Assembly (NCBI GenBank): GCA_001771275.1
Contig: METE01000004.1
Coordinates: 135,819 to 171,268, forward strand
Source: a candidate division Kazan bacterium RIFCSPLOWO2_01_FULL_48_13
Lineage (GTDB): Bacteria > Patescibacteriota > Kazan-3B-28 > UBA10110
Length of the DNA stretch: 35,450 nt
Direction: 5' to 3'
The notes under the pieces: generated by a model
Databases searched by the model: none
What the model saw: only the letters and a program-made list of their open reading frames with translations
What the model was told of the DNA's origin: nothing
Translations under genes and position numbers: made by a program
Shown: positions 23,498-31,852 of the stretch, piece after piece
Layout of the letters: every line of letters starts with the position of its first letter
How positions within the stretch are numbered: the first letter of the stretch is position 1

Positions 23498-24917
23498 ACT
23501 TTCCATTATAGTCTGAATTAACCCATAAGACACCCACCAAACTAAGCCCTAACATAAACATTAATCGACCACTTGGCAAGGTCCACCAGTAGTGATCCAC
23601 TAAACCGATCACAGCTATTGTCACCGTCGCCCATAATCCCGCCACCCCCCACAACCGGCCCCGCCGCCCCAGCCGAACAGCCAAATAAGCGGCAGCCCCC
23701 AAGATCCACATTAATAATCCCAACCCCACTGGCCCCAGCTCGGCCAAGGCCAGCAGATAGATATTATGAACTGGTTGATAGTAGTTAAGACTACGATCGG
23801 TAGAATAGCTCCACCCACCTAAATCTGATCGGTACTGCCAGCTGTCTGCCTGACCGGTCCCAACGGGATTCCCGGGGAGCTGCCCTCCGGGCAAGAGTGC
23901 CCTCCCGGCCGGCTGCCAGATATTTAAAAAGTATTGGCCGATCCCCGTCCCGGTTACCGAATAGTTGGCATATACTTTTTTAAACTCCTGCCATTGTTCC
24001 TGCCGCGAACGCACGGATATCTGCTCGATCAAATTGGAATCAGCGCTCCAGCGCGGTACGACCGCCTGCCACTGGGTCAGCGCCACAATAACTACCGCTA
24101 AAATAATCGGCCAGCCGATCCGCAGGCTCTGCCGCAACCGAGCGGAATGTTTAAGCGCCAGCCAAATTAAAACCACCAGGCCACCGCCGATCAATGCCGC
24201 CCCAGCGCTGCGGGATAAAGATAGGATTAATCCAATTAGACCGATACCAGCGACCCACCACCAACTTAATCGGTTAATTAATCGACCACGATCAAACAGC
24301 AGGGGCCACATCATCGCCAAACCCATCACCAAATACCCGCCCAATACATTAGCGTGCGGCAGCGTGCCGTGCGCCCGCAACTGCCTGGCCCCATCGATCA
24401 ACACTACCGGGATGCCGGACTGGATTGGGTCCAACACCGATTCGCCCAACCATTTTAACCCTAAAGAGTGATTGGTAAAATACTGAGCGATCGCTAATCC
24501 GCTCTGAACCACCATCCCAGCCATCAGCGGATAAAGCAGCGCTTTAATATCAGCCACTCGATTGATCAAGTAAAAATAAAATCCGACATATAATAAAAAC
24601 CTCAGCGCCGCTTGAACACCCATCCATACATCGGGTTTGGCCCAGACCAACGACAGACACATCCATCCGGCCAGCAGCAGCAAAGGCAGGGTTAGACATT
24701 TGGGTCCCCAATTAAATCGACCAGTCCGTTTAAAATCCATCGCCCACAACAGTAGCAGTCCACCGATCAGCAAATCGCTTAAGAATAAACTGGTGGAGGC
24801 ATAGTCGACAAAAACGCCCTGATGAAAAACCGGGGCGATTACTTTGCGGACAGAGAACGGAATCGCAAATATGGTCAGCCACAGCCACCACTGATTAATC
24901 TTCTGCCAAAAGTTCAC
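23478..24917 (-). CDS. O-antigen ligase/polymerase-like membrane protein
   Basis: A 479-aa polytopic membrane protein, about 10-12 segments, of the Wzy/WaaL (O-antigen ligase) superfamily, which joins or polymerises lipid-linked glycans on the outer face of the membrane. Family marks are RAHGTLPHANVLGGYL (about 183-198), SLSRSAGAALIGG, a large extracytoplasmic loop with VTGTGIGQYFLNIW, and YYQPVHNIYLLALAELGPVGL. In a cell of this type the product is probably a wall- or surface-linked polysaccharide or glycoprotein glycan. GTG start, with GAGGGAG about 7 bases upstream; it overlaps the nucleotidyltransferase gene by 23 bases. Confidence 0.85.
   Translation of the reverse strand: MNFWQKINQWWLWLTIFAIPFSVRKVIAPVFHQGVFVDYASTSLFLSDLLIGGLLLLWAMDFKRTGRFNWGPKCLTLPLLLLAGWMCLSLVWAKPDVWMGVQAALRFLLYVGFYFYLINRVADIKALLYPLMAGMVVQSGLAIAQYFTNHSLGLKWLGESVLDPIQSGIPVVLIDGARQLRAHGTLPHANVLGGYLVMGLAMMWPLLFDRGRLINRLSWWWVAGIGLIGLILSLSRSAGAALIGGGLVVLIWLALKHSARLRQSLRIGWPIILAVVIVALTQWQAVVPRWSADSNLIEQISVRSRQEQWQEFKKVYANYSVTGTGIGQYFLNIWQPAGRALLPGGQLPGNPVGTGQADSWQYRSDLGGWSYSTDRSLNYYQPVHNIYLLALAELGPVGLGLLMWILGAAAYLAVRLGRRGRLWGVAGLWATVTIAVIGLVDHYWWTLPSGRLMFMLGLSLVGVLWVNSDYNGKYGRTES
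23505..23510 (-). promoter_or_regulatory. -10 box of the Tic20-like gene
   Basis: TATAAT on the minus strand (23510-23505), inside the end of the upstream gene and seven bases before the ATG at 23497. The -35 region is poor. If used, the transcript would be leaderless. Confidence 0.4.
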
Positions 24918-25797
24918 TTAAGGCTCCCTCGATCGCGTCTCTAACCTGCGCCCTGCGATCATTAAAATGCAGCTTGATTATATTATCCTCCACCAGCACC
25001 GATGGGTTGACGCTGAGACGAGGCAGATTCCTTTTAATAATCCTCTGCTGGACTGATTTTAGTTTTTGTTCCAACCGATCGCCCCACCGGCCGCTTAATA
25101 CACTCTCAATTAGGCGGCAGCCTAAAGAAGAGTGGCCAATCGGCCATTCCTTGCTGCGTGGGCTGCGCCAAGCAATGGGGAGAGCTTGTTTTAGCCACGA
25201 GTTGGCCTGCCATAATCCTTTCGGCGCTCCCCCCGGCCAAATCTGAGTTACATCGGCCAGCCAAAACGATAGATAGTAGTCGTTATCTAAAGCAATCGGC
25301 TTAAGATCCAGCTCACTATCCCCCAGCCACAACTCTGGCGAGAATCTCCCATGCTTATTCACCCCCCGAACTCGGATCCGCAACAGGTTGAATATCAGCA
25401 GTAGAATCGCCCGGCAGGTCCACAATCGGCCCGATCTCCCCACGATCAGCAGATCAATATCGCTGCCCGGCTTAACATTATCGTAAGACAAAGTGTTGGT
25501 GACAAACGCCTCCCGCAAGAATGGCACATTGGCAAACAGCCAGCGGTAGCGTTTGGTTCTCTGCCAAAAACCGTCAGCCAACTTGGTCCGACTTAAACGA
25601 TCGCCAATCTGACTGCCATACCAGATTAAATCCTGCTCGTAGTTTATCTGAGGCAGCAATCGGATCACTTTTTTTAACTCTTCTTCCGAGAGCTCGTTCT
25701 GCCATAAGTATCGGCGCAGTTCCTTTAGTTTGAGCGGAAATTGAAAATGGCTAAAGAAAATTATCGGCACCAGAACTGATTTTTTTATTTCATCCAT
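24895..25797 (-). CDS. Nucleotidyltransferase-fold protein
   Basis: A 300-aa protein with a pol-beta-type nucleotidyltransferase core: VTNTLSYDNVKPGSDIDLLIVGRSGRLW (from about residue 99), with the metal-binding Asp pair in SDIDL (112-116). A hydrophobic segment, RAILLLIFNLLRIRV, follows. The N-terminal 90 residues look like a small helical, partly winged-helix domain (LKELRRYLWQNELSEEELKKVIRLL), and the C-terminal third is basic and helical. The GS that usually precedes the Asp motif is replaced (NTLSYDN). The substrate is unknown; its coupling to an O-antigen-ligase-like gene hints at an envelope role, but that is inference. -10 box upstream at 25817-25822. Confidence 0.7.
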   Translation of the reverse strand: MDEIKKSVLVPIIFFSHFQFPLKLKELRRYLWQNELSEEELKKVIRLLPQINYEQDLIWYGSQIGDRLSRTKLADGFWQRTKRYRWLFANVPFLREAFVTNTLSYDNVKPGSDIDLLIVGRSGRLWTCRAILLLIFNLLRIRVRGVNKHGRFSPELWLGDSELDLKPIALDNDYYLSFWLADVTQIWPGGAPKGLWQANSWLKQALPIAWRSPRSKEWPIGHSSLGCRLIESVLSGRWGDRLEQKLKSVQQRIIKRNLPRLSVNPSVLVEDNIIKLHFNDRRAQVRDAIEGALSELLAED

Positions 25798-25816
25798 CGG
25801 CCCTCTTTACAGCTAC

Positions 25817-25822
25817 ATTATA
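25817..25822 (-). promoter_or_regulatory. -10 box of the nucleotidyltransferase operon
   Basis: Perfect TATAAT on the minus strand (25822-25817), abutting the inverted-repeat element at 25826-25941. A short leader of about 13 nt contains AAGAGG. The -35 would fall inside the repeat element and does not match the consensus. Confidence 0.45.
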
Positions 25823-25825
25823 GTA

Positions 25826-25941
25826 TACCCCGTTAGAAGTCCGCCGGACTTTCGCGCATTTACTTAAAATTTGTCTCGCGGAAAACGCTCCGCTCACTAC
25901 TGCGCTAACCAATAGATATCCGGTAAACTTCTAACAGGGTA
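25826..25941. repeat. 116-bp MITE-like element with terminal inverted repeats
   Basis: TACCCCGTTAGAAGT (25826-25840) and ACTTCTAACAGGGTA (25927-25941) are inverted copies matching at 14 of 15 positions. The inside is non-coding and carries further short complementary segments (CCGCCGGAC near the left arm, ATCCGG near the right). It fills the gap between the divergent nucleotidyltransferase and trpS genes. Size and ends fit a small non-autonomous element or a structured regulatory spacer. Confidence 0.65.
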
Positions 25942-25986
25942 AAGCGACCTTATCTAAACTGACAAACTATGATAGTTTTAGCTTGT

Positions 25987-26976
25987 ATGAAAAAAGTTGT
26001 TTTATCTGGCATTAAACCGTCCGGCATCCCCCATTTAGGCAACTATGTGGGGGCGATCAGTTATTGGGTTGGGCTACAGAACCAATATGATCAGGCTATC
26101 TTCCCCGTGGTCGATCTGCATGCTATTACTGTACCGCAAACACCAAAAGTTCTTACTGAACAAACCTATCTAACCGCCGCTATTATCCTGGCTTCTGGCA
26201 TCGACCCAAAACGTTCGATCATATTTATCCAGTCGCACCTACCAGCTCACAGCGAACTCATGTGGTTGCTGACCACTATTAGCACTATGGGAGAGCTGAA
26301 TCGAATGACCCAGTACAAAGACAAGATCCAAAAAACCAGCAGCACCGAGGGTGTTGGTGTGGGTTTATTTACCTACCCCGTACTGATGGCCGCGGATATC
26401 TTTTTATATCAGGCGAATGTTGTGCCGGTAGGTGAGGATCAAAAACAACATGTCGAATTAGCCCGCAACTTAGCCGAGCGCTTTAACAAGCGGTTTGGTA
26501 AAACCTTTGTTGTTCCCGAACCCATCTTGCGTAAAGAGGGCGCCCGAATAATGGATCTATTAGATCCGACCAAAAAAATGAGTAAGAGTGATACCGACAG
26601 TGGTTGTATTTTATTGACCGACTCACCAGAAGTTATCCGCCAGAAACTGATGCGAGCAGTCACCGATTCGGGCACCAGTATTAAATTTGACCCCAACCGG
26701 AAAGGTTTGCACAACCTGCTCATTATCTATAAAGTATTATCCGGCAAAACCGAATCTCAGATTGAGAAGCATTTTGCGGGGAAGGGTTACCGCGAGCTTA
26801 AGCGAGAGCTGGCTGAATTAATCATCGCCCAACTCTCCCCCATTCAAAAACAGGTTGATCGTTATATGAAAAACAAAAAGCGGCTCGATGCGCTGTTAAA
26901 AGACGGCGCCAAACGAGCAGACAAGATCGCCCAAAAAACTCTGGCCGACGCCAAGCATAAGATCGGATTAATTTAA
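25987..26976 (+). CDS. trpS: Tryptophanyl-tRNA synthetase
   Basis: Class I synthetase charging tRNA-Trp; 329 aa, normal size. The N-terminus KKVVLSGIKPSGIPHLGNYVGAI carries the PSGxxHLGN form of the HIGH motif. VPVGEDQKQHVELARNLAERFN and the KMSKS loop (KKMSKSDTDS) follow. I start at ATG 25987 rather than the in-frame ATG 25969: the latter adds six non-family residues and lies within a TATGAT box (25968-25973). The last codons overlap the convergent pmm gene by 4 bases (TTAA shared). Confidence 0.96.
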   Translation: MKKVVLSGIKPSGIPHLGNYVGAISYWVGLQNQYDQAIFPVVDLHAITVPQTPKVLTEQTYLTAAIILASGIDPKRSIIFIQSHLPAHSELMWLLTTISTMGELNRMTQYKDKIQKTSSTEGVGVGLFTYPVLMAADIFLYQANVVPVGEDQKQHVELARNLAERFNKRFGKTFVVPEPILRKEGARIMDLLDPTKKMSKSDTDSGCILLTDSPEVIRQKLMRAVTDSGTSIKFDPNRKGLHNLLIIYKVLSGKTESQIEKHFAGKGYRELKRELAELIIAQLSPIQKQVDRYMKNKKRLDALLKDGAKRADKIAQKTLADAKHKIGLI

Positions 26977-28346
26977 GCCGGCTCTTGGATGGCAGCCGTG
27001 AGCTCGGTGGTTTTGTTGTCCAACCGTTCTTGCGACACTGCCTCAACATTCAACCGCAAGAGTGGTTCGTTGGAACTGGGTCTCACATTTAGCCACCAAT
27101 CGGAATAGGTCACCGTTAGGCCGTCCAACCAGTCGATAGCGCCATCAGCATATCTGGCAGCTAATTTCTGCATCATTAATTTGGGATCACTGACTTTAAA
27201 ATTGGTCTCGGGTATCTGATAGTATTGACGATAGGGTAATAAAATCTGGCTCAACGACTGCCCCCGCTTAGAGATTAGCGCCAGTACCATTACCGCTGCA
27301 ATTAAGCCAGAGTCGCCATTATAGTTGTCTTTAAAGAAGTAGTGGCCCGAATGCTCTCCTGCCAAAAATGCTCCATATTTTTTCATATCCGCTCGGATGT
27401 AAGCGTGTCCCACCTTGGTCCGATAAGCAGTAGCATGATGCTTGGCAATCACATCTCGCACATTCCATCCACAGATGGCGTTATGCAACACCACTCGAGT
27501 TCGATCTTGAGATAGGGTCTCATCAATTACTAACGCAGTGGTCTCCGATCCATTTACCCACTGGCCTTGGTCATCGACCAAGAACATCCGATCGGCATCA
27601 CCATCAAAAGCCAGACCCAAATCAGCCTCCATCTCCCTAACTTTGGCTTGCAGATCCAGCGTGTTCTTTGGCTCGATCGGACTTGGTAGATGATTAGGGA
27701 AATTGCCATCCGGCTCAAAATATAATTCGGTAACCTGAACAGGCAATCGCTTAAACAGCTCGTGTACGATCGGGCCCGCCACCCCATTACCAGCATCAAT
27801 CACTATCTTGAACGACCGCATAACTTGGGGATTAACAAATGATAACACATGGTTGACCCACCCAGGCAATAAATCAATCGGCGTAGTACCTTCTGGATTA
27901 ATATTAGATATTGGATATTGGACATTGAGATTGGCAACAATATTACCAATCTCTTGTAGTTCACCAGTTCCTCCTACTACTTCGCCGCCGCGCTTGAATA
28001 TCTTAAGACCGATCCACTCCTTGGGATTATGAGAGGCAGTAACATTGATAGTGATATCAAAATCCAAAGCGCCGGCTGCCCACGCCATCATATCGGTGCC
28101 AACTACTCCGCAGTCGGATACTTGGCAGCCCGCATCCATAAAACCACGACAGACTGCCCGATGAATCGCTAGGGCAGACAATCTAACATCCCTACCGATC
28201 GCTACGGTTTTACAATGAGAATACTCCTGAATTGCCTGAGCAATTAAGTAAGCGCCATCTTCGTTGAACTCCGTCGGATAAATGCCGCGAATATCATAAG
28301 CCCGAAAGATTGAACTATCTAAGCCCGGGCGATTACTATTCCCCAT
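26973..28346 (-). CDS. Phosphomannomutase/phosphoglucomutase
   Basis: Alpha-D-phosphohexomutase of the ManB/AlgC group, which interconverts hexose 1- and 6-phosphates for sugar nucleotide synthesis; 457 aa, normal length. SSIFRAYDIRGIYP opens the fold, VTASHNPKEW holds the phosphoserine (about residue 104), AFDGDADRMFLVD the metal site (about 250-260), GEHSGHYFF sugar recognition and RPSSNEPLLRLNVEA phosphate binding. At 27910-27927 the gene contains an 18-bp repeat also found near rpsF; it encodes part of LNVQYPISNIN in a loop between domains 1 and 2. It overlaps comF by 28 bases. It may act with galU to supply envelope glycans. Confidence 0.94.
   Translation of the reverse strand: MGNSNRPGLDSSIFRAYDIRGIYPTEFNEDGAYLIAQAIQEYSHCKTVAIGRDVRLSALAIHRAVCRGFMDAGCQVSDCGVVGTDMMAWAAGALDFDITINVTASHNPKEWIGLKIFKRGGEVVGGTGELQEIGNIVANLNVQYPISNINPEGTTPIDLLPGWVNHVLSFVNPQVMRSFKIVIDAGNGVAGPIVHELFKRLPVQVTELYFEPDGNFPNHLPSPIEPKNTLDLQAKVREMEADLGLAFDGDADRMFLVDDQGQWVNGSETTALVIDETLSQDRTRVVLHNAICGWNVRDVIAKHHATAYRTKVGHAYIRADMKKYGAFLAGEHSGHYFFKDNYNGDSGLIAAVMVLALISKRGQSLSQILLPYRQYYQIPETNFKVSDPKLMMQKLAARYADGAIDWLDGLTVTYSDWWLNVRPSSNEPLLRLNVEAVSQERLDNKTTELTAAIQEPA
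27910..27927. repeat. 18-bp repeat copy inside pmm
   Basis: Exact 18-base match, same orientation, to 236-253 in the rpsF upstream region. Within pmm (minus strand) it is translated in frame as part of LNVQYPISNIN. Confidence 0.7.
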
Positions 28347-29008
28347 ACTTGTTTAGCTCCTTCCTGCCTTAATATTTTAGCGCACTCTTCGACCGTTGAA
28401 CCGGTGGCCACCACATCATCTACCACCACTACGATTTTACCCTCAACCAAGCTTGATTGTCCTCTTTTTAGGCGAAAAACCCCTTGAACATTGCTTCGCC
28501 GAGCTGGCTTCACCAAGCCGAACTGGGGTCGAGTGGACCGGGTACGGATCAGCGGGTCAGCCATCGTAACCACTAACCGTTTGGCCACTCCGCGCGCCAA
28601 TAGTTCCGCCTGGTTGAACCCCCGCTGCCAGTAGCGCCCTCGGTGGAGTGGCACTGGCACAATCAGATCAATCGGGTGATCGATCAACCGCACCGACCAC
28701 ACCATTAACTCCACCAGATAATCCGCCAAAACCCGCAAGCGACGATATTTAAGATTTAGAATCAGCCGGCGCAACGGATCCTGCCAATAACCACAGAGGA
28801 TGAGCCGAGAGAGGCCATTGGCCTGCCGGCAACTGGGACAGATTTTAAAACCCGGCGATAGCCGGCCACAGCGATAACAGAGCGGAGTTCTAACTAATGC
28901 TAAATTTTGCCAACACTCTTGGCATACCCACGCGCCGGGAGCTTTGCAATTGCCGCACCGAGGCGGAAAGATAATATCCCACAGCTGTTCTTTAAGCTGC
29001 TCCCACAC
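28319..29008 (-). CDS. comF: ComF family phosphoribosyltransferase-like protein
   Basis: A 229-aa ComF/GntX-type protein, linked to DNA uptake and competence in other bacteria. The N-terminal zinc-finger part has cysteine pairs CGNC, CQEC, CYRC and CPSC. The C-terminal phosphoribosyltransferase domain has IDLIVPVPLHRGRYWQRGFNQAELLARGVA and the PRPP-binding loop IVVVVDDVVATGSTVEEC. GTG start, overlapping the spoIID gene by 17 bases; its own end overlaps pmm by 28 bases. No other competence genes are in the window, though pilin-like genes lie 5 kb away. Confidence 0.93.
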   Translation of the reverse strand: MWEQLKEQLWDIIFPPRCGNCKAPGAWVCQECWQNLALVRTPLCYRCGRLSPGFKICPSCRQANGLSRLILCGYWQDPLRRLILNLKYRRLRVLADYLVELMVWSVRLIDHPIDLIVPVPLHRGRYWQRGFNQAELLARGVAKRLVVTMADPLIRTRSTRPQFGLVKPARRSNVQGVFRLKRGQSSLVEGKIVVVVDDVVATGSTVEECAKILRQEGAKQVWGIVIARA

Positions 29009-31370
29009 TGATACCAGAATAGAAATATTTTAGAATCTGTTCGGCGCTCTGGCCATTGGCAGCCATATTATAAGAGCTCCACTGTGACAAGCCGACCCCG
29101 TGGCCATTGCCCTTACCGCTCAAAACAAAGTCAGGCGCATTACTGTCTCCGGTCACGCTAACAGTAAAGTTCATGCTCTTAACATAAGTACTATCGGTCA
29201 GATAATCGAATGTGTTAAGATCCATCGTGGCTCGCTTGCCAGTACTGGTAGCTAAAGTAACATTCCGCAACCGACCAGACGGATAGCGGTCGTCTATTGT
29301 CACCGCGATGATCGTCTCGCCCGCTCCCGCTCCCGCCTTTGCCAATTGATCGCTAAATCGATTCTGGATATAGCCTTGCGCCAAGGTCGCTTCCCAAGTA
29401 ACCGGCTTGGCGTACGGATCAATTACCCCAACAAGATACGGAATGGCCTTGGCAGAGTTGCCACTGCTCCAAACATTCTCCACACTTTCGGTTGCTCCAC
29501 CGCTGTCGGAGTGATAGTAGGTCAAAGCTGGTTGACCGTTGTACAGCGCTAACAGGCCCAGGGTGGCATCGACCGCCTGTGAAATACCCGGCCGATTAGT
29601 CTCGTGATTAAAGCCATAATAAACTTGATCGCGCGTATCATCGTAGATATCAAAAATGTCAGCCTTTGGGTCATTAATCCGCCGGACCGCAAAGGTCCGC
29701 GCCGCGATTACCTGCGCTTTGCGAGCTTCCAACGGCCAATTGTCGGGCACTTCCGCCAATCCCCTCAGATAGTCTTCCAGCTCCAACTCATTTACCAGCC
29801 AGACATTGCCACTATAACTCGACCGGCGGATAGTAACAATCCCCCGAAACCGATTATAGCTGCTGCTTACCCCATCATTGCTCACCGTAATAACAGAGTT
29901 CTTCAATGGAATAAACCTTAAATAATCCTCGACGGTTCGGGCCGCCCCATTGATATTAAGCGAATAGCCGCCATTCAGCGCCGTAGCTACCACCAGCTGA
30001 CTATCGGCAATTCTTTCCACCAGCCCCCGGCTATCGCCCCGTCTAATCACCATTCCGTTGCTGCTGCTGATCGTTATACTGCCAGTAGTCGAGCTTAGGC
30101 CCACCCGAATTGGCCGAATGAGCTTTAACTCTTCGTTAACTTTGATTTCCCAATAGATCCCCAGGTCGTCCATCCAGGCGACATTCTCTACTACCGGCCG
30201 AAAATATTCTTTATATTCACCCACCTGCTCTGGCGCTTTAATAGAAAAACTGAACCGTCCTGTCTCACCGGGGGCAATGTCCCGATCAACTTTTGCCGCT
30301 CGATTATTGCTTAACCAACTCGAATGGTAAAACAAGCTTTCGCGGTCTAAAACCCGGGCAGTTCCTAATTTGGTAGCGTTCTCTCCCGTAGCTTTCCAGA
30401 CCGTATTGCCTTTGTTGATCAGTTCGACCCAGAGCGTCGCTTCGGCCCCGGGCGTAAGTGATACCGGATCGGACTGCCGCATAAACCCCGCCGAGTAGAT
30501 CGCTGGCTGTACCGTTATCTCCACCACAAAATTAGATTTCGGCAGCCACGCCAAACCCTCTACCACTACCGCAAAGTTCTCTACATACTTACCAGGCTTA
30601 GCCGGCGCGCTAATCGTCAAATTAAACTCTCCCGTTCCCCCTGGGGCCACCGGAGATATAGTCGCGGTCGTTCGATTGTCGCTTAACCAGCTGCTCGCTT
30701 TAAAGGGACTCTTTCTATCAAATGGCTTGGCGGTACCGACTTTGACTGCATTTGGCCCGCTATTGGACCAAGTAATGTCACCCGTATTTTTGAATTTAAG
30801 ATGAAGTGATTGAACCTCACCCGCTTTAATAACAACCGGGTTCGGCGCCGCTACTATCTCACCGGTAATGGCAGCTGGGATAGCATTAACATCAACATAA
30901 AATTCAAATCCCTCAAACCACGCCACCCCCTCGGCGACCAGACCAAAATACTCTCGGTAGTTGCCCGCCGTGTTGGTTCCGAGAGTAATCTCAAACACGA
31001 ACCGCCCCACATTGCCGGGCGCAATTTCTGCTTCTGTCATACTGGCCACTCGATTGTCGCTTAACCAGCCGACCGCCCGAAGATTGCTCCCGCGGTCTCT
31101 TTTGCGTACCGTGCCGATCTTGACCGCATTATCACCAGAGTTTTTCCAAACAGCGGCTCCGGTATTTTTGATCTCTACCCAAATCTGTTTGGTCTCTCCC
31201 GTTTTTAAACTAACCCTCTCCGCCTGAGCCACCCACTGGGCGGTATAATCCGAAGCGGATATTGCCAGCTGCACCGAACCCAGCCCAAGAGTCAGGGCCA
31301 ACAAAAATATCCCCGAAAGTTGTGAATATCTTATCACCATCAATCTAATTTTCCTCTGTAAATTAATCAT
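28992..31370 (-). CDS. SpoIID/LytB domain protein with three Ig-like modules
   Basis: A 792-aa exported protein. A signal or anchor segment (about 18-40) is followed by three repeats of the NBR1-like Ig module (about 41-162, 171-287, 291-411). Each has W-x-NxG, KxGT, a DR-x-S/G segment, SWLSxNR or GWLSDNR, and APGxxGxFxF...YxExFxxVxExxxW. The SpoIID/LytB domain (about 416-792) contains AEVPDNWPLEARKAQVIAARTFAV (from 539), with the Glu (540) that is catalytic in SpoIID glycan-cleaving enzymes, plus TYYHSDSGGATESV and GHGVGLSQWSSYNMA. It probably cuts peptidoglycan glycan strands, with the Ig modules placing it in the envelope. It heads the overlapping spoIID-comF-pmm unit. Confidence 0.88.
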   Translation of the reverse strand: MINLQRKIRLMVIRYSQLSGIFLLALTLGLGSVQLAISASDYTAQWVAQAERVSLKTGETKQIWVEIKNTGAAVWKNSGDNAVKIGTVRKRDRGSNLRAVGWLSDNRVASMTEAEIAPGNVGRFVFEITLGTNTAGNYREYFGLVAEGVAWFEGFEFYVDVNAIPAAITGEIVAAPNPVVIKAGEVQSLHLKFKNTGDITWSNSGPNAVKVGTAKPFDRKSPFKASSWLSDNRTTATISPVAPGGTGEFNLTISAPAKPGKYVENFAVVVEGLAWLPKSNFVVEITVQPAIYSAGFMRQSDPVSLTPGAEATLWVELINKGNTVWKATGENATKLGTARVLDRESLFYHSSWLSNNRAAKVDRDIAPGETGRFSFSIKAPEQVGEYKEYFRPVVENVAWMDDLGIYWEIKVNEELKLIRPIRVGLSSTTGSITISSSNGMVIRRGDSRGLVERIADSQLVVATALNGGYSLNINGAARTVEDYLRFIPLKNSVITVSNDGVSSSYNRFRGIVTIRRSSYSGNVWLVNELELEDYLRGLAEVPDNWPLEARKAQVIAARTFAVRRINDPKADIFDIYDDTRDQVYYGFNHETNRPGISQAVDATLGLLALYNGQPALTYYHSDSGGATESVENVWSSGNSAKAIPYLVGVIDPYAKPVTWEATLAQGYIQNRFSDQLAKAGAGAGETIIAVTIDDRYPSGRLRNVTLATSTGKRATMDLNTFDYLTDSTYVKSMNFTVSVTGDSNAPDFVLSGKGNGHGVGLSQWSSYNMAANGQSAEQILKYFYSGISVGAA

Positions 31371-31387
31371 AGATTAATCTGCCCAAA

Positions 31388-31416
31388 TTACCAAAATATT
31401 GACCCTTATATATAAT
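31388..31416 (+). promoter_or_regulatory. Promoter of hsp20-galU operon
   Basis: TTACCA (31388-31393), 17-base spacer, perfect TATAAT (31411-31416). The start near 31423 excludes the ATG at 31415 and leaves only about 4 nt before the ATG at 31427. No CIRCE element or other heat-shock operator was seen. Confidence 0.65.
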
Positions 31417-31426
31417 GGTAGTGCAG

Positions 31427-31852
31427 ATGAAGATTAGTGACTCAGTCCAAATATTTACCCGCTCAACCAACCGTCGGCTACCGACCAGCTTGACCGACCC
31501 CGAAGATGAGCTGATAGAAACTCCAGACGAGTTAGAACTGCCGATTGATGTGGCTCGTCGTGGCCAGAACCTTATTATTATGGCTCCGATTGTTGGGGCG
31601 GATGCCTCCGACATTAGTGTTACCGTCAATCAAGACATTCTATTTATCCACAAGGGCGCTACCCCTCCTCCCAGTCGGATGGATACCTACTATACTAAAG
31701 AGTGCCACTGGGGGCCGATCGCCCGAGAAGTTCACCTGCCCCTCTCGGTGGATGCCGACAATATCCAGGCGGCGCTCAAAGACGGCATACTAACTATTAC
31801 CCTGCCAATAATTAAATCAACCAGCCGAACCAAAGTAATCAAAATCCGATGA
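31427..31852 (+). CDS. Small heat shock protein, Hsp20 family
   Basis: A 141-aa alpha-crystallin-type chaperone that holds unfolding proteins. The alpha-crystallin domain covers about residues 40-135: LPIDVARRGQNLIIMAPIVGADASDISVTV, YTKECHWGPIAREVHLPLSVDADNIQAALKDGILTITLPI. The A-x-x-x-x-G-x-L signature appears as AALKDGILTITLP. I use ATG 31427 because the earlier ATG (31415) falls inside the -10 box. The stop overlaps the galU start (ATGA), so the chaperone leads the operon hsp20-galU-SBP. Confidence 0.9.
   Translation: MKISDSVQIFTRSTNRRLPTSLTDPEDELIETPDELELPIDVARRGQNLIIMAPIVGADASDISVTVNQDILFIHKGATPPPSRMDTYYTKECHWGPIAREVHLPLSVDADNIQAALKDGILTITLPIIKSTSRTKVIKIR

Noticed and set aside
25969-25986. 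Earlier ATG for trpS
   Set aside because: Adds six residues absent from the family and overlaps a TATGAT box; the next ATG gives the standard N-terminus.
31363-31629. 88-codon minus-strand frame opposite hsp20
   Set aside because: Overlaps the hsp20 promoter and coding region in antisense; low-complexity Ser-rich product.
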